From: Cadophora sp. MPI-SDFR-AT-0126
Taxonomy: Eukaryota > Ascomycota > Leotiomycetes > Helotiales > Ploettnerulaceae
Direction of reading: 5' to 3'
DNA length: 64,000 nt
Assembly: GCA_020747065.1 (NCBI GenBank)
Contig: JAGMVK010000005.1
Span: 1-64,000, forward strand
Shown: positions 35,415 to 45,847 of the stretch, piece after piece
How the letters are laid out: the number at the start of each line of letters is the position of its first letter
Position numbering within the stretch: the stretch's first letter is position 1
Notes under the pieces: generated by a model
Databases searched by the model: none
The model's input: the letters and a program-made list of their open reading frames with translations, nothing else
Told to the model about the DNA's origin: nothing
Position numbers and translations under genes: made by a program

Positions 35415-37109
35415 ATGGGCAGCAACGGGAAGCGATCTGGCGGTAAATGACCCCTTTAAGGAGAAGATGTATATCTAACTGTGTCAAGCTTGCCATACAT
35501 GTCGGAGACGCCGTGTCAAATGCGACCTTATTGAACCCATCTGCCAGCGATGCACCAAAGCGAAGATACCATGTGAGGGATATGCAAATAAAGAGAGACT
35601 GAAGTTCGTGGACGAGAAGGAGAACGCTGAGAAGAGGGTCCAGATCAAGAGGGAGGCATATCTGCAAGCTATCCAAGCGGAGGACGAGAAAGTCAAGGCG
35701 AGACTACATACTTCGAAGGCACAAAAGGAGATTAAAGAGACGCAAAGTTCGAGAACAACCAACGGGGAGCAACAATGTCCAAATCCCACCAACGACATTG
35801 TGGTAACTCGGAAGTCGAGACCGAAGGGGAATGTCAAAGAATCAACGATCGGGAGAGAACTTTCTGTGACTGGGTTTCAGGATAAGATCCAAATGTCCTT
35901 CCTATTGTCCAAATTGTTCGTGGGCGCCAAAATGTTCACACCATGGATGTTGACAGGCTGCAAATGGAGCGAGGACTGTACGACGACCCAAACGATGAGG
36001 GCTCTGAGTGGTGTATACTTTGGTCGAATGCACCGTCGCAAGCAGAGTCTGGATTTCGGGTTCCAGAGTTACAGCAAAGCACTTCGGTTGCTGAGCAAGG
36101 ATCTCGTATCCAAGAAAGCTTGGGAATTCACTACCTTGACGAATGTGCAATCGTTGACTCTCTTCGAGGTAAGCTATACAGTTCGTATGCGCATGTCTAT
36201 TGAAAACTAACAGCGAGGAAGGTCATGGCATCATCAGCAGAAACAGGATTCCTTCAACATGAAGGCGGTATAGCGAGACTTATTCAAAGCTCCAGCCCAG
36301 AGCGATTTCAGTCCATGCCTGAGCTAGATATATTTGAGTCTGCCAGACTAGTCATCTCTTACGGCTGTGCAGATCTAAGAATACGATGTTTTCTGGAGGA
36401 ACCTAGATGGAAAACTGTTCCGTGGTTCAAGCATCCAGAAGCCAAAGACCTGAGATCGCTCATCTACGACAAGTTCTGTGATTTCCCTGGGATACTACAG
36501 GACCTAGAAGCTTTCCGAACTGGGCAGCTGCAAGATCCTGTTAGCGTGTCGGAGCTGTACCAGACGGTCTGTGACCAACTCCGCAAACTTTACATATGGC
36601 GAGCACAATGGGAATCCGAGAACGCACAATGCTACTCCGTCAAACCCTCACAAGATCCTATATCACCGTTCCTAGACGCAATACACTTTAACAACCTCCA
36701 ACAAGCAGCCGGACTCTCACAATACAACACTGTTCTGCTTGTCCTTCTCCGAGCAGGTCGAATGCTCAAAGGTCCCAACTTCTCCTTCACTACCTCCTCA
36801 GAATCCCTCTTCGTCACCCGCACAAATCCAGGCCTCCTACTCCCTCAAGATCCTAAAACACTCCACGGCGTCGCAAGCGAAATATTACGATCCGTCGAAT
36901 ATGGCCTCTCGGAACCGCATACGAGCGGTGGATGTTTCCTGCTTCTCTTCCCGTTAAGGGCTACGCTTGAGGTGTACAAACCAGGCTGTCCTGAGAGGGA
37001 TTATCTTATCAAAACATTTTCGGATATTGCGGATAAGGGTGGTTTTGAGATGAGTCGGGGCTTGACACGTGGCGGGCTTTATGGGAGGATGATCGAGGAT
37101 AGCATTTGA
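35415..37109 (+). CDS. Zn2Cys6 transcription factor
   Basis: Three exons (35415-35442, 35489-36168, 36222-37109) with introns of 46 and 53 bp, both with CTAAC branch sites, give about 531 residues starting MGSNGKRSG. The first splice creates an intact binuclear cluster: Cys at about 11, 14, 21, 28, 31 and 38 in C-x2-C-x6-C-x6-C-x2-C-x6-C spacing (CHTCRRRRVKC then CQRCTKAKIPC). A basic/acidic, probably coiled-coil linker follows (about residues 50-100). The large C-terminal region, with GGIARLIQSSSPERF and a VISYGCADLRIR stretch, is the fungal-specific regulatory region typical of this class. It is a nuclear DNA-binding regulator; its targets cannot be read from the sequence. The nearest intact neighbours do not suggest a dedicated pathway. 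Confidence 0.88.
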
Positions 37110-38747
37110 ATACTTGATAGTTCGATAGACGATGATTGAGATCGCCCTTCACAGGGTCACTTTTTCCAGAGGAAGAGAGCTATCAGGGCCATTACAAACA
37201 GCAGCATTCTGGACTGTCGAAACGAAAGGACGGATCTAAATGGAGACACGATTGAATAGTCGGCTGAGTGCGTTCACTCCACACACTTTGATATGCAAGG
37301 CCTGAATCTCGAGTCGACGAGCGGCGTACCAACTCCAATCATAGCCCCGACCTGTCTCAATTGAATTTTGGACAATATATGCCTGTTATCAAAATCACGT
37401 CCCTATTGCGAATGGCTTCCTAGACGGAATGTACTAGAGAATCATTTTAGGAGTGCCTTGAGCGGCGAACGACACTGGAGAGACCTAGGTTCCAGATGTT
37501 CTCTCTGTGCTCAATTGACGGCATGTAGACTTGGTCGAATGTCCGGCTCTGAAAGATAGGACTTGCGTTTATCAAGGGGCCTTCCTACGGAGATCAGACT
37601 TCAGAAAAGTTTGCGTCGATCTTTCCGCATCCCCGTATGAAGAAAGATCTGGAAATATCCCACGGGAAACGGAAAACTAGAATCGTGACTTCGTAAAGGG
37701 CGGACTGCCAACTGAAAGAGCCGAGCGAGGACTTGCCACTCATAGATAGAGGAACAATGCATATATTCCCATTCTATAGAACTTTATTATTTATTCTCCA
37801 CAACTCTTTCTCCTCCCTCGACCTCCGTTTTTCTAGTCATTCCTGCCCTGGCATTGTTGTGTCGTTGGCTGAAGCATTCGTATTTCTTCCCTCTGATCTC
37901 TCCCCCGTGGCCTTAATGTACATAACCTCGTACCTGAAATATTCTTCATCCTACCATGATTTCGAGGCCCTGTAGACGCTATTAACGATCAGCAAACAGG
38001 GTCTACTCCGTGTCTGTGTTATCGAATTTATGGTGAAGTGAAGCGAAGTGAAGCGAAGTGAAGCGAAGTGAAGCGAAGTGAAGTGAAGCCAGTCCTCCAT
38101 CCAGCGACGAGATTCTGATTGTGCCTTTAGATTAGGAATCAATCTTGGGTTTACCAGGCTTCGCTAGGGTGTATTGTGTAGTGTATAGATGCTTGAACAA
38201 TAATTCCTACTTATCCGTTATGCTTTATTTTGATTCCTCTGATATTCGAAGGGGGGTGCTGAGTGTTACGTTGTCGACACACCGGGGAAAACTGTGGTTT
38301 GTTTGCTGTGGTACGATGATTTGGATTGAACGTATACATATTCGGCTCCCTAGTTATGTTAGGGGTGGACTGATTTCTTTGATGTATGTATCTCGAGGAT
38401 GGGACAGTGGTTGACAGTTTCGCGGCTTGTACAAGTTGATCGAGACGGGAACAAAACAATCAACAATCCCACTCACGTATCGGAAAATCCTAGACTAACA
38501 CTGGAGACACTTTGTAGCAAGAATGATGTGCAAAGAATTGCTATCCTCAAGAGACTGTATAGCGAAGGGAGTCAAATCTATTGACGCAAAGCGAAAGTGG
38601 CATGGTTTTGATTTGGTGGAGGACACTGGACAGGCGACGATGAGGAGGCCACAACAGTGGCGAACTTCTCTATTGCCGCACCTGCTTGTAGATTTCGTAA
38701 GATAGAGATAGAAGAACAAGTCAAAGGATAGCATATACTATATAAGG
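37110..38747. other. Intergenic region with a 10-bp minisatellite
   Basis: No gene seen. Four perfect copies of AAGCGAAGTG lie at 38041-38080, with partial copies on either side (about 38033-38089). The region lies between the Zn2Cys6 stop and the composite mobile element. Confidence 0.5.
38033..38089. repeat. 10-bp tandem repeat (AAGCGAAGTG)
   Basis: The central four units, 38041-38080, are identical, and imperfect GTGAAGTG units flank them. There is no coding frame around it. It is a likely length-polymorphic minisatellite. Confidence 0.9.
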
Positions 38748-39444
38748 TTAGGGTTTAAGGTTTAGGTTTCATTTAGCTCTAACTAGCTAACTGTTATGGA
38801 CGCTCCTGGGCGACCGCGGGGTCCCAGGAGGAAATGTCCTGAGAGCTGGCGTACTCCCGGGAACCAAGCGGTTCCTAGGGGGACAGCTCCTAGGAGCTAA
38901 TGAGACTCTAGGACCCACCTGTGCTGTATAGTAGCTTAATAAAGTAAACAACAAAATAGCTACCGAGCCACTTAATCACGTGATCTAGGGTCACGTGATC
39001 TAGGGTCACGTGATTAAGGACCGCCTGCACCGATAGACCGCTAGAGGTCCAGCGGTCGCAGCGGTCCTAATCCTTACGAAGGTTCTATATAAGACCGGCA
39101 CGTCTGCTATTAGATAGGAGCTTCGTGCTCAACTTCAATAGTATTCTCACGTAGTACTAGTAACTGTCTTCGATCGTCTACGTAATACACCTACTTCTTA
39201 ATCATCAGAGATCAACCCCAACCCTCTGTATTTGCAACGAGTAAATACCGGACCGTAACAATATCCTATACTATACCTATCCTAAAGTACCTCTCCTTTT
39301 GTAATATAGCGTATTCCTTCTGTACTTATAGTACTTCACTCTTTATATTTAGTACCTACTTTTCAAGAATTAGAGAAAGAGTAAATAATACTTATAACAA
39401 GTTAGCTAGTTAGAGCTAAATCAAACCCAAACCTCAAACCCTAA
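38748..39444. mobile_element. TIR-bounded element carrying a solo LTR
   Basis: The terminal inverted repeats are 44 bp each: left 38748-38791, right 39401-39444, differing at only three positions. The outer end reads TTAGGGTTT, reminiscent of telomere repeat units. No transposase is present, so it is non-autonomous. Most of the interior is an LTR-like sequence abutting the left TIR. A further 140 bp of AT-rich sequence precedes the right TIR. The right-end sequence recurs at 8694-8760. No clear target-site duplication was found. Confidence 0.7.
38792..39260 (+). mobile_element. Solo LTR (469 bp), not RIPed
   Basis: It starts TGTTATGG and ends CCGTAACA, i.e. the TG...CA ends with a TGTTA/TAACA inverted terminus of retroviral-type LTRs. 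It contains three CACGTGA sites in tandem units of about 18 bp near 38977-39015, a TATATAAG box near 39088 and a downstream pyrimidine-rich transcribed-type region. No coding sequence, and no partner LTR in the window. The GC-normal composition shows it escaped RIP, unlike the repeats at the left end. The flanking pentamers do not match as a target duplication, so its boundaries or mode of insertion remain uncertain. Confidence 0.6.
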
Positions 39445-40032
39445 GCCAGGCTTCGGTCGAGTTACTCGGATGGTAGTCAAGTGGTGCCTTCAACACTGAT
39501 GCGTCTACTTCGAGTTGAGTGGTGCCAGTCCCTTGACTTTGTTTTGTACTGCATGGACAGCCTACTGAGAGTTCACTTGTCATCCCATGGGATCCGTGGT
39601 GATGAGATACTGATATACTCGGTAGTTCAACACCCAATACCAGCCTGGTCAAGAAGAGGCGTCGCTCAAAGCCTGCCCCATCTCTCGCGGACGTTCCCTC
39701 GGGGCTCGACGTGAGGGACCTCAGTGCGCCAACTCAACCTAATCTTGTCATCATCCTCTATCGCATAGAGGCCATGACTGCCGCCGATGCTTCTCTTCCT
39801 TCCACTTCGATGCCAAAAATCGTTTGTCCGATATTTGACTCTATAATTCAAGTGTCAGCAGATGTCTGTTGGCACGGTCAGGTGAATTGTCTGCATGCAC
39901 TGCGCCACAACCAGGCGCCCCAACTAGATTGCCTTGCAGTCAGCCTCACCATGTGTTTCTAAATCTAATTTCTCATTTTCGTAACAAGTATTTCTCTTCC
40001 TAAAGTGTATTTTTGCTGAGAATTTTGGAATC
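39445..40032. other. Intergenic region
   Basis: I see no gene. It probably contains the promoter and 5' leader of the STAND-like/pseudokinase gene. Confidence 0.4.
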
Positions 40033-43000
40033 ATGCCGGTCTCTTTTGGTTCCATTGGGGATATCATCGCTATCTGTCTCTTGGTGAAAGATCTAGTTGC
40101 AGCACTAGATGAAAGCAAAGGTTCGGCCACCGAGTATGGGGAGGTAAAGCTGGAGCTACGAGCTCTTGAACGAGCGCTACTCGAAGTCGAGGTACTGTCA
40201 AGATCTCAAGCTTCGACAGTCAAGCTCAATGCGCTGTATGCAACAGCTAGGAAAGCCGCCCTCGATTGTCGACAGCCTATCGAGGCGTTTCTTAATATGA
40301 TCAAGAAGTATGACTCCAGCCTCGGCGCCGGGGTGTCTAGAAATCTCGTTCGAAATACCGCAATGAAGATACGGTGGCGATTATCACAGAAGGACGAAGT
40401 CGCTCGCATCAGGGCAGAAATTAGTGCGCATAGTTCGTCCATAAACATGCTTCTCGCGACGGTGAACGTGTAAGTTACAAGCTTATACTTGCTCGGTATA
40501 GTAGAATTAAACGATATTGGACAGGAATCTCGCTCAAACACACCACAAAGACATGTCAGATCAACTGAGCGACTCAAGTAATCGACAGAATGCTTTAATT
40601 CGAGAAGTCCGGGATCAGTTGGAAGAGACCAACGCTTTGGTATCGGCCAGCCATGCCGTCACGAACAAAATTAAAGAAGCCTTAAAGCTTAAGTGGTTCA
40701 ATCAACTCGGCGCAGAACTCAAAGCCATGATGCTCAGGATCATCAATATCAACATTGCTACTTACAATTCAGTCATTTCGATTCAGGAAGTCATCTCTGG
40801 GGGATTGCAAAGATCATTGACTCACGAGCCGTTCATTCTCGAAGACGCCATAGGTCGTATATCGCCAGTTCATCTGCAGTTCATCAATTCATGGGATGCA
40901 CTTGATGCTGTTCTCGAGCTCCGATTTCGGAAAATTCAAGGTCATACCAAAGTCAAACGCCGAGAGTACATCCTGCAGGAGCATTCCACGAAGCGAGAGA
41001 TTTCTCGGACTCGACACTGGGAAGGGGCGTTTCTGCCTGGCCAGAGAATTGACATGAGCCTAATCTTTGACACCCGGGAGCAATCTAGAATTGAGACTTC
41101 TTGTCCCAGCTGTAAGGAAGTTTCTAAAGATTCTCAAGACTTAGAGATACAGTGGCAAGTGATATATCAGCTGCTTGAGGTCTGAAAGCTAACTTCTAAC
41201 AAGTCAAAACTGCGGCATCTGGTACCGAAGAGTGACAGAACTCCTTGATGAGGAAGAACTGCCAATGTCTCCCGCTCCAACATCTTCCAGGAACCGTCAA
41301 ACCACTGCTCAATTTGGGAAACCTTCCTTCAATGACATATCTTATGGGCCAAAGCCCCCCAGCCAATTCCCAGCTTTGCCATCTTCGCCGAAGCGAAAAT
41401 TGGATTGTACACAGCTCGAAGAAGACGATTTGTCCCAATTCAAGCGCATTCGATTAGTTTCCAAGGAAAAGCGCCAAAAAGTTGGTCCCTTCTTGTCATA
41501 CCCTGTTGGCGAAGCCACATTCAACGCAGCTCAACAGCAAAAGCGCGATGAACAAACAGGTTGGGATGAGTTTCACGCATTGAGATCCTCGCTGGGCGAT
41601 ACTCATCCGGATACACTTGCATACCTGCATTCTTTCACTCGGTCCCTACGAAATTGGGGCAAGTATCAAACAGCAGAAATTATCATTCGCGACACACTGA
41701 GATCCGGGAGAGTCTGAATTGTTAGCCCACAGACCAGAAGTCCTGCAACTTATGCTTTCCGGACTTTTGACTGTTTTGGTGGATCAGCGGAAGCTTGTGG
41801 AAGCAGAAGATCTCTGGAACACATCAGTTGAGATGTTTCGCACGAAGCTTGGAGAAGTTTCTGCAAACGTCTTGGAGACGCAGTTCCAACAAGCACATCC
41901 ATTCCGGCCAGGTTCATCCGTTTCTGGGAAGGGTGCAATATTTGATGCTACTGCCAAAATCTCAGCAGAAGTTCTGAGTTTGGTTCAGAGCACTTCCCTC
42001 ATCGCTACCAGCAAAGGTCTTCAGAACTATCAGGATTGGGATGTCTCGGAGCCAAAACGTGGAGAACGAGATTGGAATGGGATTTCTGGTCCTCTGACGC
42101 CGACACCAAATGTTGCGATCAAGCTTGAAGCTGAGCATGACCGAATGAAGCTCGAAGACAACTCATCGTCATCATCACCCTTTGCTGCTGAAAACTTTAT
42201 GGTTTGGCAAAAGGCATCCGACAGTCTCGACTCGGATGTATCAAGCCCGGGTTCAGATGTATCTGTGAATGATCAGTACGAGCACGATCACTCTCCATCA
42301 CTCACAATCAAGCCAGCTGAAGCTCTACCACACGAGAAAGGTAGCAAAGGCAAATACTCACTGGCCGACTTTGAAGTGTTGCGCCCACTGAGCACAGGTT
42401 CTTTCGCGCGGGTCCACCTAGTCCGATCAAAAAACAACTCTCGATTCTACACCCTCAAAGTCCGGAAGAAAGAGCAATTCGTCAATAAGAAGCGCGCGGA
42501 ATATATGCGCGATGAAATTAGAGTGCTCTCTAGGATCAGGCATCCATTCTTGATAAGATTTTGGGGAACGTTCCAAGATTCAAAGAATCGCTACATTATC
42601 AATGAGTTCCTCGAAGGAGGGGATATGCTCTCTTTACTTCGAGAAGCACAAGTACGTATTTGCCATTCAGCGACTCTTGATACAACCAAATGTCTAATTC
42701 GATCTGCCTAGCGCTTTCCAAACGATGTCGCAAAGTTCTACGCGGCAGAAGTAATCCTTGCTATTGAATATCTTCATGCAAAAAATATCATCTACCGTGC
42801 AATCAAGCCCCAGAATATATTGCTAGACCGCCACGGACACTTGAAATTGTGCAATTTTGGTATTGCAAGAGAGGTTGAGGATATCACCTGGACAATTTGT
42901 GGAACTGCAGGCTATCTCGCGCCTGAGGTTGTATCACGCCAGGGCTATAATCTCTCTGCTGATTGGTGAGTCTCATGCAGTCAAGTCCGTAGATCCCTGA

Positions 43001-43402
43001 CTTATTTCCTGAAGGTGGGCGGTAGGTATTTTGGTCTACGAGATGTTATGCGGGTATGATCCATTCTCGGAGGATGACTCCCCTTTGCGAACATACGAGA
43101 ACATCCGTACTGGCATAGTTAATTACCCCCCCATCTTACACCCTGATGCCCATGACTTACTCCAGCAACTTATCACCGCCGATCTTACCAAGAGACTTGG
43201 GAACACACCGAGGGGAGCTAAAGACATCAAGTGCCATGCTTGGTTCGCCGAAGTGCCGTGGGAAAGGCTGGCGAAGAAAGACATCGATCCTCCTTACGTG
43301 CCACCAGTGATGGGTGGAGTTGGGGATGCTTCACAGTACTATGAGCGCCCAAAACAAACGGAGAATTGTAGTGACTATGGGAATGTTGGGAATGTTGGGT
43401 AA
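40033..43402 (+). CDS. STAND-type N-terminal domain / ubiquitin-like domain / TPR / PKA-like pseudokinase fusion
   Basis: Exons: 40033-40469, 40525-41154, 41204-42651, 42712-42965 and 43015-43402, about 1,050 residues if one frame lesion is discounted. Order: a helical fungal STAND N-terminal domain ([20 protein letters not shown]...); a ubiquitin-like segment ([13 protein letters not shown], then CPSC and, after splicing, [15 protein letters not shown], a four-Cys signature); a TPR-like region ([12 protein letters not shown]); a low-complexity linker; and a kinase domain like the PKA catalytic subunit through to its C-tail ([32 protein letters not shown]). The ATP lysine is kept (42457-42459), but the catalytic-loop Asp is Ala (YRAIKPQN, 42799-42801) and DFG is NFG (42853-42855), so it should be a pseudokinase. 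Intron 2 has a GC-AG donor. A one-base insertion near 41706-41710 breaks the frame (TGA at 41715), unless a GC-AG splice 41659-41725 bypasses it. The gene may be decaying. Confidence 0.8.
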
Positions 43403-44185
43403 ATAGCTCGGCTCACCGTTATTCGAGGACGAGTAATGTATTGATGATTTGTAGGCATCGACACCTCTTCCAAGGATTTTGAGGTAGTAAAGCGTACTCT
43501 TACTCCCGCTATGAACAAGGATTCGTATTCAAGGGAAAGAGAAGACTTTACGAATGAAGTAATGTAACGACGAAGATTCAAGTTGTTGGTTGAGGTTTTG
43601 TGCTATGGACAACTAGCGAACGGCCACGGAGAAGTGACACCCAGACCTAGAAGCAAAGATTTAGTGGCCAAGATTTTCTCATCATAGAAGGGCGGGTGGT
43701 TTCGGGTGTGAGTTACATGTAATAGAAGGTAGAGACTTATGAATAGAATTTTATAGCGAAAAAGAGAGGCGACTTGGAAAATCTAAGCTAAGAGAACCTA
43801 CCAAACAAAATGATGAATCGCGTTTGTACGTCCTCCGTGCTTGTGCGGTGTGAGACTAGTCGGGTCAGGGGCTGGCCTCTGCAGCTTCCTGCGTCGGGAC
43901 TGCAAAACTGCCACCTCTACAGTAGAAATATCTTGGTAGACCTTCTATAAGTAAATAAGATCACTAGATACTTTTACGAGTCAAACGAGTATCTGCGAAG
44001 GCGAATTGGACAAGTTTGTCGCTGTTCAATCAGCACCCTGTGCAGAAGTAAAGAGTCCTGGACTGGTTGAAATCGAGAGCGCCTACTCGTGCTATCACAG
44101 ATACATATCGTTTGTCGACACGAAGTTGAGCTATTGCACAACTATAAATCCCCGGTGACTTGCTCATTTGCCAATCACTGTGTCT
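43403..44185. other. Intergenic region between convergent genes
   Basis: No gene seen. It separates the 3' ends of the pseudokinase gene and the ZNF830-like gene. Confidence 0.5.
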
Positions 44186-44878
44186 CTAAAATAAATCATC
44201 GATCTCCTCGTCGTCCTCATCATGATCATCGTCGTCGTCCTGGCCATCGCCCTGTCCTGTGACAACAACCGGTATTACCGCCCTCTTTCTCAGTTCCTCT
44301 CTTTTCTCCCTCAGTCTTTTGACCCTTGCTTCTAAACTCTCCATTTCCTCTAGCTCCTCTTCCAGCTTCCTTGCCGCGTCCTCTTTCTCTCCCTCAACAT
44401 CCAACGCAGTACTTTCCTCCTTGACTACATCTCCTACCATCATCGCAGGTGCAGAAATCACCGCATCATTCGCCTGCTTCACCTCCTCCTCTGCTGTAGC
44501 AATATCCGCTTCAAACGCAGCCCATTCGTCCTCGTCAATCTTTGCTACCGGCTTTAAAGGAGTTGCTGGTCGTGAAGGCATCTCGATTGTCTCGCCAGGT
44601 CCGTCGAAGAATCCATCAGGAAGGCCATTTCCAGGCTTGCTTCGCTTTTTGATAGTATGCTCTTCATCCTCATCGCTCGCCTTCCGCTTCTTCGAAGTAC
44701 TCTCTGTGTCAACTCGCATCATATGCCCTGCAGATCGTAGGTGCCCATCCCATAATGCATCCTTCATTTGGAGGTGACATATTGTACAAGAAAGACCGCC
44801 TGTTGAGTAGCTTGCATATTGGTGCTGGATACGCCGTGCAGCTCTTTCATTCTTCAGAAGGGATCTGACATCAGCCAT
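44186..44878 (-). CDS. ZNF830/CCDC16-like zinc-finger protein (pre-mRNA splicing)
   Basis: A single exon of about 230 residues from the Met at 44878. That start gives the conserved N-terminus MADVRSLLKNERAARRI, which is why I prefer it over an in-frame ATG at 45100. Residues about 32-53 form a U1-like C2H2 zinc finger: CTICHLQMKDALWDGHLRSAGH. Next come a Lys/Arg nuclear-localisation-like stretch (KKRKASDEDEEHTIKKRSK), a conserved acidic block with EDEWAAFEADIA, a coiled coil (EEELEEMESLEARVKRLREK) and an Asp/Glu-rich tail ending EEIDDLF. The human homologue is a nuclear factor linked to the spliceosome and genome stability. It is divergent from bye1. Confidence 0.82.
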   Translation of the reverse strand: MADVRSLLKNERAARRIQHQYASYSTGGLSCTICHLQMKDALWDGHLRSAGHMMRVDTESTSKKRKASDEDEEHTIKKRSKPGNGLPDGFFDGPGETIEMPSRPATPLKPVAKIDEDEWAAFEADIATAEEEVKQANDAVISAPAMMVGDVVKEESTALDVEGEKEDAARKLEEELEEMESLEARVKRLREKREELRKRAVIPVVVTGQGDGQDDDDDHDEDDEEIDDLF

Positions 44879-45847
44879 GGCCGAGTACACGCGATTTGGT
44901 CTGTTGTGGACGAGAGAAGATTGAGCCGTGAAATGCAAGAACCGTGAAGAGTGGCTGTATGATGTCTTTGAGGAGTGGTGAATGATGTAGGATCTTGATT
45001 TCGCAGATGGGCTTCGTGAATTTGTTGGTGACTGGGCAAGGGAAGAATATCGTCGAAGCCAGATTCGCGCCGTGAGCTTTTGTCGAGGCTGGGTGGCCAA
45101 CTGTGAGGAGAATTGCGACGAAACCAGTAGTATGACCTATCAATCGTCGGTCTAGCACAGTATATTCGAGTAACCAGAACGCCGTTGTGATCTTCGAGGA
45201 AGACTGGGACTTTGAACCAAGCCAGGAGGTGATCTCGAGAATTGCAGTGACTGGTTTGAAGGTATGGTGAACCCGAGGTATGCTAGACTTGTACCTTGAC
45301 GATTCTGAGGTATAACGATCGAATCAACTATTGCTACCTTGCATAAGGCGACTGATTGTGTTTTGCAGAAGTCGATGACCAAGGGATGGATTGACAATGG
45401 CGATTGTATTCAGCCCAGCCTGAACCTGTTGATATTTTTCGAGGTTCAAGCTTCCTTAGCGCGCGCTCACCCTGGCAAGTCACATGGCTCCCCGCAAAAA
45501 AGTCGGCTCCGAAATTTAGCCCGACCGCTCTCTGACTTTAGCTTCTTGTCGCCGCTTGCCTCCAACCTCAACTCCTCCTCACATCAACAACGGTCTTCCC
45601 ATTCCTCAACAACACACTCGGAACCTCTGCACAACTTCATCGCAATCGCCTCGTCTACGCGACGCGAGGACACAACTTTCTCTGCCGCCACTGCCCCGAT
45701 CCGAGGCAGCACGCGTGGGGGTGATCCGGCGCGTCCACAAGCTCTGCCTCGCTGGGCATCCAGCTGCACCTCTTGCTACAGATTCAGATTGCGCGAAATT
45801 GCGCACTCTATTTGACATTCAACATCGCAGTCGCGTGAAATTTCATC
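44879..45847. promoter_or_regulatory. Shared promoter region of two divergent nuclear genes
   Basis: About 970 bp separate the divergent starts of the ZNF830-like gene and bye1. The minus-strand frame continues open upstream to an ATG at 45100, but that extension is Ser/Arg-rich and unlike the family, so it is probably 5' leader. The sequence just before bye1 is pyrimidine-rich with CAACA stretches, as in fungal 5' leaders. Confidence 0.5.

Noticed and set aside
38041..38080. Tandem 10-bp units considered as a CRISPR-like array
   Set aside because: There are no spacers between units; it is a simple minisatellite in a eukaryotic genome.
41659..41725. Treating this segment simply as an intron
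   Set aside because: Its translation continues a TPR-like helix ([12 protein letters not shown]), so it is probably ancestral coding sequence; it is kept only as an alternative explanation for the frame break.
44259..44777. Plus-strand Ser-rich open frame of 172 codons
   Set aside because: It is the antisense shadow of the acidic and coiled-coil region of the ZNF830-like gene.
44879..45100. N-terminal extension of the ZNF830-like protein from an upstream ATG
   Set aside because: The extension is Ser/Arg-rich and unlike the family, whose conserved start MADVRSLL lies at 44878; it is most likely leader sequence.
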